A stretch of 64,000 nucleotides of DNA from Membranipora membranacea (taxonomy: Eukaryota > Bryozoa > Gymnolaemata > Cheilostomatida > Membraniporidae): NCBI GenBank assembly GCA_914767715.1, contig OU612067.1:21550162-21614161 (forward strand). The letters are read 5' to 3'. Of this stretch, positions 14,801 through 29,800 are shown piece by piece. Positions within the stretch are counted from its first letter, which is position 1, and every line of letters starts with the position of its first letter. The notes under the pieces are model-generated. The model did no database searches, had not been told where the DNA came from, and saw nothing but the letters and a program-made list of their open reading frames with translations. Position numbers and translations under genes: made by a program.

Positions 14801-17800
14801 CTATTACCTTGAACAGGGTAGGGTGGGAGGCTTCAGATCGAAATATCTGCCATTCGCACTGAGCACCCTGGTTAATCTCTGTAAAACCTGATTATTCTGA
14901 TCTGATCTGAATCTTGATCACACCAAGTAGTCAAATGAGTATGATGACCGAAGCTGATAGCCAAATTTAACTAAGTTTGAACTTAATTAGAGGTTTATTT
15001 CCACACATTTATTAGATTCTGCGGTCCAAGTGTTCTCCATCGGTATCAATAATATTGAAGGGCTTTGAAATCGAGCAAGCTGTTAATCCACCCACAAGGG
15101 TCATTTACTGATGCTTCACACTAAGGTGTGCATTTTTCGTGCTTGTATACTGACTTAAAATACTGCTGCCACTCAAGGAATCGTGTGCCCATTGGGTTCT
15201 GTATAGATCAAAGATAAAAAATTACTCATCCGATCCATCCGATAGTTTGATCGCTGGCAGAGTATGGGCTTCAATCTCAGCATTGTCAGCTGATGGGCAA
15301 ATAATCTGCAGAAAATGATTGTCAAAATCAACGAGTGAAATAAACTCAACTACTAACAGGTAAAAAGCCCATTTTCAACTGGTTGTTGCCTATTAGATTA
15401 CAATTCTGAGATAAAAGCCTCAATTGGTCATATCTGAGTTGTCCACAAAGGCCAAATTTCACTGCGCGGCAGCAGTAGCTTAATGGAATTCTAGTTGTAC
15501 AGATTTAAAAAGCTGAAAGGATTTTTTATCTTCCCAGACTTTGTGAGACGTCTCTATTCTCTGCTAGCAGCTTACTTCCATATTTTTACTAATAGATGCA
15601 CATGGACTCATGTGAAGTATTGGATATGGAGAAACTGACATCGAGGAGTGAACCGTATGCTCAGGCCAATGACAGATATGATCAATTACGAGCCTGCGTT
15701 GGACCTGAAACCTGCCAAGCCCTGAATGACATCAAACTATTTATGGTCAGTATCTGTTTAAGCGCATTGCTTCCCTGCTGGTGTTGTATTCTGTGCAGAG
15801 AATGTTAGCTCCTCTAGTGTGCAGGGACTACTCAAGCCATGCCCTATACCATAGCCTTTTGGGAACGTGGCTAACCTGAATATCAAAGAAGCAGGAGGGA
15901 TCTTCTTGCTACATGTGCGGCATGCAAACTCACAGGGAAGTTTTATTTACTGCACAAAAAGAATCAGCGATCATGAGGGACCATGTGCATGCAAGCGCCG
16001 AAAACCTTGTCCTCAAGATCACATATCTGAACTCTTGACTATTGGACCACTCCTCACTCCTTAGTCTGTCTCGTTAATTTGAAAGCAGTGATGATTTCAT
16101 AACATATAATTTGCTTTATTACCTATAAAACCACTCGCCATCACAATAGTGGCGCAAGCTAAATCCCTATGTCGACACATGCAATGTTTGTGGGAGTTTC
16201 GTAACTGCAAGTCATTATCACCTCGTCAAGGTCACAACCCCTTGACTCAAGGTCTTAGGAACTAGTCCTTGACTGGTGTCCTTGAGCTAGCAATAAACAA
16301 TATAATGGATTTATACCTCAAGTCACGTGCAGGTTGGATTCTCTGACAAGAGCTCCTGAGATATGTTTCCCCTTTACATGAACCAACTTTACATAAATTT
16401 GTTGTCTTACCTTTTTGTCCCCAGTTCATGTGTACTTACCTTACATTTAATTGTTGACTTACTACATTTAGATTGGTTGTGGTGCAATTGGCTGTGAGAT
16501 GATGAAGTTGTACGCATTACTTGGAATAGGCACCAAAGGAAAGGTACGTAAAAGCAATGTTTCAGCATTGATTTATAGTCCGATATAAATTTTCACATGT
16601 AGTCGGTAAGTGGGTAAAATGCCCCCCCCCCCCCCGATGCTATAGGCGTGACTTTGGGAACAGTCTATAGACTGCCTGCCAATGATTTTTTGTTTAGGAG
16701 TAAGGTGACATTATGTGGAGCCTGAATTTCCCAGGAATTCCCTGTTGAAGCCATTCAAAATGCAATTGGTTGAGGGGCTTGCCTGAACTCTGTAACAGGG
16801 CAATACCCAGCTAGTCTTTGGCTCACCTTGCTGATTCATAGCTTCTCTGACCCATTCTAAATACAACTCTAGCAATTTTCATGCAATCCTTGGTGAATGG
16901 TGCATGTTAATGGTTGCACAAGCTTCCAGATAAGCCCTGAAGCCCATCAAAATATGATTCAAAGCTAAATCTTAGATGAGGGATTTCATGGTTCTCATGT
17001 CCTTATCCTTGCCGACTGCACCTATCAAGTCATTAGCCTCGTACCCCTGGACAGCTGACTCAAACTAACCTTGGGATTTTCACCAGATGTAGCCTGCATA
17101 TAGTAGAGTAGGAGTATTTCAAAATATTTTTCTACATGTTATAAACAATAGTCATACTCACATGGGGCCTTAGAGGGTTCACTCACCTAAATGAACAGAA
17201 ATGTCTTCTTTGTTTTGCTTGGCTTACCAATGAGAGCATTATCCTAGGGGTCAACTAGATAGTCATTCAATATCTGGTATCTACAGCAAATCACTGGAGA
17301 GAGTCAAGGTTGGGCCTCAAATCACGATCTACAGAGGCTCAACCTGAGTGAGGTAATATATTACATTGAGACGCCCCGCCCCTGTAGTTGAATGCATTTT
17401 CATCAATTTCTCAACAGCAGATAATGACCTTTTGTGAAATCTGGATCACAAAGCCCTGATGCCATCTTTGCATCTTTTACATTGTTGCATCGTCTCATTG
17501 TAATGATACATGATTTCTGATTGTAGCTGACAATCACAGACAACGACCTGATAGAGAAATCAAATCTCAATCGTCAATTCTTATTCAGGCCTCATCATGT
17601 ACAGGTAATAAATACTATTGGTTTAGCTCACTCCAAAACATCATTTGATCCTAGTGAATCTCTTGGCTCTTGCCTGTCCAGATTTTGGTTGTGACATGTT
17701 TATTTTCACGAAAATATCAGATTTTCTTTATCAAAATTTATCTTATAAAATCTTTATCAAATGAACAGATGATCAGTCATTCGAAAGTTAACACAAAAGT

Positions 17801-20800
17801 ATTGTATTAACTAAGTAAAGCTTATGTCTAACATTGACTGTTGCCTGTTAATGATTGTCAATTTTCGACCCACTCATACTTATATTTCCGCAATCATTCA
17901 GGTAAGAAATACAATGGAGCGCTTCTTCATTTTTGATTTGTTTCTCATCTTTTTTCTGTGTAATTTATTGATCCATGACCAAGTTAAACAATTTTTTCTG
18001 CCTTTCATAATGCGGCCACAACAAAAGGAGGTAAGAATTTTTCAAATACAAGCGGAAACAAACTCTTTTTCAGTCAATGGTGCTCTGGGTACTCACCTGT
18101 TATTCATGAGGCAGTTTATGGGTCAATGATGATGACAATATTTAGCAGATGGTAGAATACCACATAGTCATTATGATTGAACTTTATTGTTTTAGAAAGC
18201 TAAAAGTATTACAGCTGCCGAGTCCTCTCTGGAGATGAACCCTGACCTCAGAATTGATGCTCAAGAACACAAAGGTACTTGTCATTACTATCAGTGGCTA
18301 TGAGGTCAGTATTAGGTAGTGTCTATGACCAGGCTCTGATGGAGCTCACATGTAGCTCGGTCACACCAAACAACTAAATAACCAAATATATGACACAATC
18401 TAGCCGAGCTAACCTCTGTGGGATACCTAAGTAGAAAAGCGCAAAGTGTTGGAAGTCCAGGAAGTCATTCTTATTGTCAGCTATGAGGTCGCTATAAGGT
18501 ACTGTTTATGACCAGTAACAAATATGGATAACTCGGTCACACCATATACGCGACTCGATCTTGCCAACCTAGGTCATCCTCCATGGAATATCTGTAGAGA
18601 AAAGTGTAAATGTCAGAAGTTCAGAAAGTTCTCCCTAAGTTTACTGGCTACTAGGGTTTCCTCAGATTTGTGCGCATAGATTGCCTTCAAGCTGATAACA
18701 AGTTGGCTCCACATACAGTAGACACACCTTCAACTGAACATTGTCATCAACTAGCTTTCCGAACAATCAATAAGCTGTTTCAAACAAAAGTTAAAAGAAT
18801 CACAATATATTTTTTAGTTTATGAGGGTACAGAGACAACAATTCACACAGATGCTTTCTTCACTGAGCAAGATATCATTGTGAATGCACTGGATAATGTT
18901 GAGGCTCGTATCTATATAGACCAGCGATGCGTGGACACAGGTCGACCTCTGTTAGAGAGTGGTACCACGGGCGCCAAAGGCCATACTCAGATTATCGTGC
19001 CTCAACTCACTGAATCATATGGGAGCCAGGTAAGTGTAGCCTCGGTCGAGTTGAATCCAAATGCCTGCATTAAAGTTGCTCCTTCCGCATGTCACGCTGC
19101 AGGGACCAGTGGAGCAACTCTGAATGCAGGCGAATGGACCAAACTTGGTCTAGTGTAGCCCCACTTTGAGATGACATTATGAGGAGCATGTGCAAATCTC
19201 TGATCAATAAAGCTTCATTTTATACGTCAGTTCAGTCAGTCAGCTAGGTTTGGCTGCTGGTTTTAAACTGCAATTCTCTTACAGTTGTTAATACAGATGA
19301 GTAATTTGAAATCCACTGGAGTTCATTTAGCAGCCTTCCAGGTTCTTGGCATATCTGCTATAAGACGATGATATACCTATATGAATGGACATCGCCCTTT
19401 GGCTCTACATTGAGTCATTAAAGCTTGGGGGTTTTCTGATTGCATCAGTTCAAGTGTAAACAAAACCTGTTTTTTTGTATATTATAATCAGTTCATTGTT
19501 GACACCTGAAATCATGATAGAAGGGCTATTAAAACAGATCAGGCTGCCCACTTCGTCACTTATCCTTTGAACCTGACTATTATACAACAATCATTAATTA
19601 CAAAACCACCTTTCATAAGTTAATTCATCTCATGATACTCAGTGTTGTCCTGATGAGACCACTCCGCGAACGCGTGATTAGTGTTCCGTAAAGCTCAATC
19701 CTACAAGAGCCACAGATTACCCAACTCCTACACGATCGGGATCAGTGGCTATAGGTTTATAAGGTTTTGCAAAAGACTTGTTATGAATCCAGCAAAGTGC
19801 CACATGAACGTGAGAAATGATGAAATTATCAAGTAAAATACACACGCTGTGTGTTCATGATTGAGAAATGCTGGTTTTGAAACAATTAATGATGAATGTA
19901 TTTGCAGCCAAATCACTCATCTGAAACATGGAAAGAATTGGATAATCATTGTCTTGGTTTTGTTTGACCCTGGCTATCTCAATCACTTCCGAATGTTGTT
20001 CAACAGATAGAATATGTTTTTCATGAATGCGTGAATAGTGTTACGTAGAGCTCAATCCAACAAGAGCAACCGATTACCCAATACCCACATGATTGAGAAC
20101 GATGGCTGCAATGGCTCTAGTTTTATCAGATTTTCCAAAAGACTGTTACGAATCCAGTAAAGTGTCACATGAACAATGAACGTGATTACTGAGAGATGAT
20201 CAAATTATCAAGTAAAATACTGGTGCTGTGTGTTCATGATTTTGAAATGCTGGCTTTGAAACAAATGAATGAATGTGTTTGCAGCCAAACCACTCGTCTG
20301 AAACATGGATAGAATTGGATAACCAATGTCTTGGTTTGTGTTCGACCCTAAGTATCGCAATCACTTCCCAATTTTGTTCAACAGACAGCATATGGTTTTA
20401 TTCACACCAGTATTCTGTTAACAGAGAGATCCGGTTGATGAAGATGTGCCGTTCTGTTCTCTGAAATCATTCCCTGCTAAACTCGACCACTGCATCATTT
20501 GGGCCAGGAATAAGGTGAGTAGACTGATGATTAAGATATGCATTAAGATAGGCCATAGTTCTTTTGTTATTTAACCTAAAGTCTGGTTTCCAACTTTATT
20601 GAAATGTCCAACCTTCAATGGATACGCCAAACTATGCAAGGAAACATAGGCTATGAGTTATATGATTTCTCAAAGCGAGTTTTTATTATATCATAGATTT
20701 ATCTGAAGCAATAGATAGACATGGGTCAGTAAATGGACCTTAGGTCAACTTGTTGGTCAGAAGTCTACCAGTTGTCACACATAAATCTATGATATAACTC

Positions 20801-23800
20801 ATTTTAAAACCCAGATAACTCATAGCCTATGTATCCTAGTACAAAATAACAACAGCGGTGTACAGCTTGAAGGACATATGAAAAAGGTGGAAATCAGACT
20901 TTAGGATGAAAGCAGAATGAATTATGGTCAATCATAGGCAGGGGACCTATGTATGTCTGCGAGATAAATACCATTCTAATATAATAAATCGAGTTTTTGG
21001 CATCCAGTTGTGCGCAGAACTACGGGCACTATAACTATCATTCGAGTGTCTCCTCTGTATACCCTTACTCTGTGACATAATCTATATATGTGATCATTGA
21101 TATGAATTCATGGATTAGTGGGAAAATTCACAGTATCAACTTTTTGTGGAGAAATTACACCAGTATATAACATTGTGTCGTTTATTGGATCTAGCTAAAA
21201 TTCTAGAAGGCTTTAACAATATGCATTGACCGGCGACCCAGTACCCACCCTTAAAAACTAGGGCAAGCTACGAATGTTTACAAGGGGTCAGCTGAAGCAT
21301 TACTGAACTTTTTTGACCAATCAGAGATGAGAAACTGTATCCAGCAATTAAACATAAATTGCCATATGCCATTGCCGTATGATTCAGGGTCAGATATGTT
21401 CCCCTAATCCACGGATATATATCAAAGGATGTGGTGATTTTACAGCAGAAATTATGTATGTCCGTGTTAACAGATACAATATTTAGAAATCTGTGCATTT
21501 ATTGAGTCCTTTGTGGGATATGGTTACCAGGGGGTCTTTCAATTAGAAAGAGCAAAAGTCGCAATCTGATCGCTCACTCAGTGAGTGACTGAGACCTGCT
21601 GGGGGTGTCGCTCATACATCGCTCACTCAATAATGGAACTATATACATTCTGATGACTGATTTGGGAGTGATTTTGTCTATTTGAATGACCAAGAGAGTG
21701 ATAATTTTGAGCGATGTGATAGTGATGACTTACTTTAGTAAAGCATCGCTCTTTCTAAATGAAAAAACCCCCTGGTTAAGTTAAATGGACAGTTGAGGAA
21801 TATTAATTTATTAAATTCACTGTGTCATTTATCTTGCAACCTCTGATTGTAGTTTGAGAGTTCTTACGCTGAGAAGCCAGGAACTTTTAACAAGTTCTGG
21901 ACTGACAATGAAGACTTGTCCACTGTGAGACAGGTGAGAGTATTGTTGTCGATAAGAACTTTGGCAACAGAAATACTGTTGATTGGAAAAGCACCCATTC
22001 CTCTCAATAATTATGTTCTAAATTTAGGGCCAAGCTGAATTTTAACAGCTAATAACTAAAAATATTGGCAACAGCAAGTTAGTTGCACTAATTAACAGCA
22101 AATGCTTTCGCGTGGCTGTCACATGTCACTTTATAAATCATGTGCAACCGTCTCGTACATGGTACTACACTAAAATGCTGTATATTTAATCGACTTCACT
22201 CGCAATTATTTATTTTAATTTACTAATAATAAATAATAATTGTTCATTATTGTTTTTTTTAATGGTTTATTGCGCCAACTGGTATGTATGTGTGTGACGC
22301 ACATAGATTGTCACAAGGCTACGCCTGACACTACTATGGTAAACACCGTTTGTGTACATGACCAAACTGAGTTATCACGGCTATTGCGACTTGTTTATAC
22401 ATAACACAACTTGTAAAATGCTGGGAGAACTGACAATGGGGAAATCTAATTACCGCTTGAATGACATTGCCAAACAACTACTAGTCGAAGCTGAAGCTGA
22501 AACAGCAGCTACCTTTTCAATCGGCACATTTCTGGGTTTTTTGGTTGATAATGGTTTTCGGCGGTAATAATGAATTCAAAATGAAATTGACTGCCTGAAA
22601 TTGGACACGCAGTTTTTCAGATTACACATCTTTGGTGCATAAAAACAAGGGTTTTGGTCACTGATATGAATTCATGGATTGGTGGTAACAAACACAATAA
22701 TATGGTAATTTATGATGAAGTTTTATCAGTTTATAATTATATCATGGAATCTAGCTAAATTTCTCGCAGCTTTTATGTTACTATCTAAAACTCAAGCATC
22801 CTGCTTTCTAAAATTTGCAAATGGCTGGCCGTAGCATAACTGAACCTAAGAAGAAATGCATTCCTATAACCATTCATTGAATTTTGTGCTACCAGATAAA
22901 TGAATTCCCTCATTAGTCGATTGGCCCGCAGAGCTACCCAATATGGTAGCCTTCATCTGGCGTACCAGGCCCTTTCCTATTGTTTCCTGCAATGAAGGCT
23001 TGGCAAATGTAAACAAAATTATTGTCAATGGTCGAATCAGACGACTGCAACAATATTAAATTTAGGTATTGCAATAATCCAAGCTGACTAGCTTTCCTGA
23101 GTATCTGGCAGATCCAGTTTAGTTAACAATAGAAATACTTGATAATATCCTCACTCATGGTCTACTAGTACCACTGGATCCAATTGGTAATGTCTGCAAC
23201 GCAGGCTTATAAATAGTATTAATAATATCTATCTATGGAACCTCCCGCTGCCAAGTCTGCTTTCAATTCAAGATATGGTGTTAATTTCCCTTTACAATTG
23301 TATGTGCTCTCGTTATAGCGTGTTATAACTGGTGATGTACCGAGATACTCATGGGTAGTTGCGAGGCAACTGAGACAACGACCTCTATCCTGGGAAGACT
23401 GTATATCGCTCGCTAGATTGAAATTTGAAAAATATTTTTCATACAAAGTAAGTGTCAATTGGGTCGGTTGTATCACATCATTCAACCAAGTGAAACAATT
23501 GCAACCCGTTCTTTTGTTTACATCAACTGTTTCAACAGAAAAAAATTACAAAAAACACAGCCTGGCTCACAATTACAAAAGGCAATCACGAGAGGTTGAA
23601 GCCCCATGCAAGGGGTGCGTGATGATCTTGCAAGAGTCTTACCATTCTAGGCTTAGTCATGACAACCACACATTTTTCAACTTTTGCGACCTCCTTGGTG
23701 TAACTTACAAAGAGGCAGAATGCCAACATCTGACAAGATCGTCACAACCTTGGGGCGGAGTCATAAGCCATAAGCCAAGCCGCTTGATGCAAGCTGTTAT

Positions 23801-26800
23801 CTTAGGTCAAATCTTACAAACTACTAGGCCACACTAACTTTCTAAAATAAGCAATGATTAAGATTCAGCCGCATATATCTTTCTGACTTCCATCGAAATC
23901 AGGAGCATACCAGTTGGGCTTACTATTGAGAAGATTCTGCTTTCTCATACTCTCACTAAGTTGGTCAAGCTATGCAGATGCCCATGAAAGTTTCCACATG
24001 TTGTGTGAGCATTGCGTTAGCTCATACACGAGACTGTGACTCACATAGTGTTAGTATTTGTCATAAAGTGGGAAAGTAGCAGGGCTGTCAAGAAGGACAT
24101 GTATCATGAGTGTCATATGTGTCACTAGTTCATAGAAATATGCTCATCCTTTCACAGGATGTCTACCTCACCTTTGTTAAGTGACAACTATAGGGGGTAG
24201 ACACTGAACGCTTGTGAAATCAAGTTCAGTGGAAAGACTATAACCATGACACAGCCAAAGTCTAATACATTTCATTGCTGTATCCTGTTTGATCCTACTG
24301 CAGGCTTTCTAACATAGTCCCTCTTTGGCCATCCAATCCTGTCATCAACATCACTCTCATTTTTTGCATACATTGTCTGTCTCTGATTCGCCTCCAATGG
24401 TCCCCTTCATCAGCAATCTTACCATATGCTTTTCTCATTTCATCCTTGAGCTATATTCTAAATGGATCAGATAAAGGTTTTTGCGTTGACATATAGGGTG
24501 TTAACACCTGTGTTTTTTCACAGTCCTGCTCTAATGTCAAAATATTGACCTGACCACTGTAGACTGAGTTTTCTAACTAATACTTACATGTATCAGGAGC
24601 ATCAACTTTGCTTTCGCACATTGTCCTTATTTCTCACATGATCTTGCCACCTTATCTCATAAAATATGCCAATTTGTTCTCATCTGCTTCTCAATGAATG
24701 ACAGTTTAGATTTTGTTACCGCCTTCAGGACAGTTACCGTCCTGCTGCAGACCTACTGTCAGACCTACATTAGGTCTGACTAATGTTTTGTTCTTAAAGA
24801 CTCGTAGTTGAATGTGACTCTCGTTCCCACGTATAGTACCCATATTGTGGTTATTCCTGTCAATGCCTCATCTTTTATCACATCTCATCTTGACAACCTC
24901 CTTCAAGGATTTTAGATATAATATTATATGTATCAGTCTTTTACATTCACAGTACCCACATTTGTCACAGGGGAGTGTGTTCCCTTCTTAAGTTCCAGCG
25001 TCTTCAAGAAATTTCTCTAGCACTCTCATCATTGCTTTCTGTCACACCATCTCAATTGCACCACATGTCTGCAAGGTCATCTTTAATGGTAATCCTTCAT
25101 TTATGCACACATGGAGTGCCAGAGGCCCAAAATGGCCTTCCTGCTCCCTCCAAGAGTCAATAAAGGAAATCCAAATGTATAAGTTGATAGGATCGTTTCA
25201 TAGTGTATAGCATGAGCTGAGCAACGGAGGAGTGGCGCATTTGACATGACCACTACATTACATCAATATTGTCACCAACAGTCCCTCAGAATTGGGATAG
25301 CGTTGATGCAATATTGCAATAGGAATAAGCTGCCACATCATACCACTGAAACCTTGCTTTCACACATAGATCACCATTACCAAACGGATCGGAACTTCAT
25401 TATCAGTTGTGAGATGTGTGCTATAGAATAAGCTTGTAAATCTACAAGCTTGAGATCAGTGAAGTGAAGGAGCGGTACGCAAACCGGCTGAGAGGGCTGC
25501 TGAAGCGTTCAAGGCACCACTGTGATTTCAACAATGTCACCAAAGCCGGATATGAAATGCTGGAAAAGAGGGAAGATGTGAATAATGTCAGTCAAAACGG
25601 AGGGCGTGCTACCAAATGCTGTTTGTGGGTACTCTGGGTCTCTAGAGGTTCATCGATTATTGGTCAGTGATGTGCCATCGTCATCACAGTGTGGATGGGA
25701 CACGAGCTGTACAAAAGATCTTCTACATGACCAAGGTGCAAGCAGCAACTGCTTCAAATCCCTTGCAATTGCAGAAAAAAATCACTGAACAGGGAACAAA
25801 CTGGCACGAGAAAAAATTAAAGTAACATATGTGTAGCAATCACATTAACTGTCTTCACCCTTTTGCTTTATTCTCTCTCTATTTTATTAGTGGCAATTAT
25901 GTTCTTATCCAATAACAGGGGAGATAACTCTTGCTTCGGTTTTTAATCTGTAATCCGCTGCTACTATTGCTCTTGTTTAAGTGGAAGTCACCAAATACAA
26001 TATTCTACTGTCATACACATTATTTGCTGAGATAACTTAGCTTTTCCAGACTTTTGTACCTTCTTGAGCTTGAGATATGACAAAACACCTCTGTGTTGAT
26101 GTCCTGCCTCTAACACGGGTTATTCGAAAGTTTTTTGCATATTATAAATTCAAGTTCTGTGCACAGTTTATATGTTTATGTTTATAAGTCAACCCCCAAA
26201 AACAGAAAACGGCATTTTTTACACGTCTTATCATCTCTGAAAGCCGTTTGTATTGCTCTTCGGCAGTCAGGATGTATTCACTCATACTCGTTCACAATAG
26301 TTTCGAGGATGGCAAAGGATGGATGACAAATATTTGCTTCCCTTCCACTGCACTATACAGCAGGGCTTAGAGAGTACTTTTAGTCATATTCCCACTTAGC
26401 GGTAGGCGGCCAACCATTGACGCAGTAATGTATATAGTATTCACAGGTAGAAGGAGATGCTTTGTGACGTGTGTTGAATAAAAGATTTGTCATAACCTCC
26501 CCTACACACTGTCATAGTAGACCTTCTTTAGACTCTTGACGTTGTGTAAAAATACATGACGTTGTAAATGATGAATTGTTGATTGCGTGGTGTGTTGTGA
26601 CTGAATAATATTGAGAATGAAAAGTTTGGTAAATTCCACATCGACTCACTTGTGTTACAGTTCTGGCTGGTACCTCACAATTCATGCTGAGATATGCGTA
26701 AAATAAACGGCATGACAAGTGTTGAATCATAGCTTTAATCACCTCCCCCTACAACATGACTGGAAATCTCTGTTTTTCTGTTGGCGTTATAAATATGACG

Positions 26801-29800
26801 ATGCATTTACTGTACGCAACGTCATTCATTGTTACATTATTGAAATGCCAACAGGCAATTACAAATTTCCCGTGATGTTGCATCGGGGGAGGTGATATAA
26901 AGCTATGATTCAACAAACGTTATTATGTTCTTTTACCCATGCATGAAACTGTGAGGTTACCAGTTAAAACTTCATCCCAGATGATTCAATGTAATGTCAA
27001 CCTTACCGACTTTCCACTCCCCATACTATACAGCCACAATTACTATCTACTACCTATATCTTGTCTCGTCCTGAGGGATTTATCCTGGCTTCTCTCTACC
27101 CACATACCACAAAACTCAAAACTCAACTTCAACCAACAACACTCACAAATCACACACATCTTAAACACAGACAACTCTTCTAATCACAAACCCGACTGAT
27201 GGGACTACTCATCCTTCTAACATCAAGGATGTGTTCTGTCAGTAATAATAAATATTTGTCCAGGGGCCTTTGAGCACTAACGGTGTCAATCACCTGTTCT
27301 CTGGAGAGTACGGTATCATACTACTACCCTCCCCCCACATAAGACAAGACATATCTTGTCAATCATATGAGTCAACATGTTCTCTAGGTCGATTCTACTT
27401 TAACTTATTAGTGTAATACCTAGTTGGTTATCTAACAATTACAACACCAGGGTTGTTGTAATTGTGTCAAATAAAACCTGTATCAGATCTAGCAGTTCCC
27501 CGTAGGTGACTCCCGTATTTGATATGTCTGCCTGGAACGGTATCCTCCGAACTTCTTTTCTTCAGTCAGCGCTATCAATCTGATAAGCACAGAACCCTTC
27601 TTTCTACCCTGTGTCAATTTGTCAGCTTTCAACATGTCAGTATTATTTTTGAAAAGGTCATTGGTGATATTTTTCTTCGATGTGAACTTAGGGTTTTCCT
27701 TGCCATTTTCAATTGTCAATCATGTTCATGTATTGTATTTCTGATTGGTTTATCTCAGGGGAGTCTCATCACATGTCCATAGGGTCTTAGTCTCCTCTTC
27801 TGTATTTTTTGTTCCAGGGAGTCTCAGCTGTTTCCTCGGAGAGGTCTGTCATGCTGATTATTAATATTAAAATTTGATATAAAAATCTACGAATAAAAAA
27901 CACATGTTCATTTATAGTCTTGATACCCTGTGATACCCTGTGAGAAACCTTGATGTTGCTTGGTTAATTTGTTTCCGGTATCATCAGTTGTGGGTCTACG
28001 GACTTTATATACCAGTGTGGCGCAAGAGCATATTAGGTTGGATGCCCTTCCTGACACCACTGTGATCCGGCGGGAATCCTACACGGAACCACACGATTTA
28101 AAGACCCATGCCCTATCCAATGCCCACGACCGCTCTATGAATACAACTGAGTTATTACAACTTATACAATATGCGCATGTTTCAGAGTATACTGTATACA
28201 TTAATGTACAGTGTATACTTTACACAAATGTTTACAATGTACCACTTAGATGAATGTTTACAGTATACCTTATACAAATGTTTATAGCACATACAGTATT
28301 GGAGTTGCAGTAGGTACATTGACTTGAATGTAATAATGTATACCCTTGAATTCAGGCGTATACAGTGTGTTTATACCTGTACATACTGACTATACCATGC
28401 TGTATGAGCTATGCACACAGCTGTATGCATCCTCATTTTATCTTTGTGAAACAGAGATAGGGTACAGAATTCCATATCATATATATCAATATTGTCTTTC
28501 TTGTTTTAGGCTCTATCACTACTGCATGCCTACCCTCTTGATCACCAGCGAGATGATGGCAGTAAGTTACTATATTCCATTGTTAGCTGGATAAGTAAAT
28601 CCTGTTAGATCTAACTTTCTGATAATTCAGACACTAAATTTCTCCAGCCCAATCCGGAACATACAAACACTCAGTTCTAGTATTTACGACTTTTAAACCT
28701 TCATAACTTTTATGACACGCCGAGACCTATTCTGGCTTTTGATGACGTTGTGGTAGCATCTATGCAAGAAACTTCTTGATCTGAAAACAACTTCAAAGGC
28801 TCAGGGCTATTACTCATTGTTGATTTGACACCTTGCTGTTTTGACATGCAGTGTTTACAAGAGTAAAGTAGTGGCTAAGTTGACTATGCCTTGCCTTGAT
28901 ATGATGAGAGAGAAAAGAACCATGAAACAACAACAATTATGCAAAACACGTGTTTATGTTTCTATGATCATTTCTCTCACCTTTCCCAGATCTTATTTTA
29001 GGAATTTATGTTTGAGCGCTCTGCAAACCTGCCTGCATTTCTATAGAAATATATTTTGCCTAGTAATACCTGCCAGACTATAGTTCACACTTACCCTCGT
29101 TCTCACTTTGTAGCACTGTTTTGGCAGCTTCCTAGACGACCACCTCACGCAATCAAGTTCAACCCAGACCTTCAAACGTGAGTCTCATATGCCTCCTTCG
29201 TGTTAATTTGATTTGTGGTAATTGTTTTGTAGTATAACTCTCTCATTCTAATCACCAATAATATTTTCAACCTCTGCCTCACCCTTCTGGTACATGAGGA
29301 TGGAAAGGATGGGAGGACATCTGTCAATAAATCGGATCCGCCAATCCTTATATCAATTGACTGATCTTTTTTGCTATGTACTTGACAATCGAAGACGTAG
29401 TCAGTGCTTAAACCCTCTGGTCATTTCAGACTTTCCCTGTGTATCATTCTGACATGGGTGTAAGAAGTGTTCTGAGTATTTATGTAGACCATCTTGAAGT
29501 CTAGGTAGCATAGAGCCCCTCCATACTTGGATAACTTTGAAACATTTGTAAGCATTTTATCGAAAGTTGGCTACACCATTTGCGCTCAAGTTTCTTGTCT
29601 GATGCAATACATCATGTACATCATGCAATTTTCAGCCACATGGATTTCATTATTGCTGCCTCGAGACTGTTTGCTGATACTATGAGGGTGACTAGTTCTG
29701 AGATCAACACGGATGTGGAATATGTCAAGCAGATCCTCTTGACTGTAACAGTACCACCCTTCACACCAAAATCAAACCAGGTGATTTGTCTGGCTGATAT

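Noticed and set aside
17824-18129. 101-residue frame in UBA6 intron 15
   Set aside because: No E1 similarity, no matching splice phase, and mixed low-complexity hydrophobic sequence; intronic chance frame.
23219-23485. - strand frame opposite UBA6 exon 20
   Set aside because: Shadow of the coding exon on the other strand.
25464-25788. Overlapping short frames in UBA6 intron 20
   Set aside because: No motif, mutually overlapping frames, probably decayed repeat sequence.
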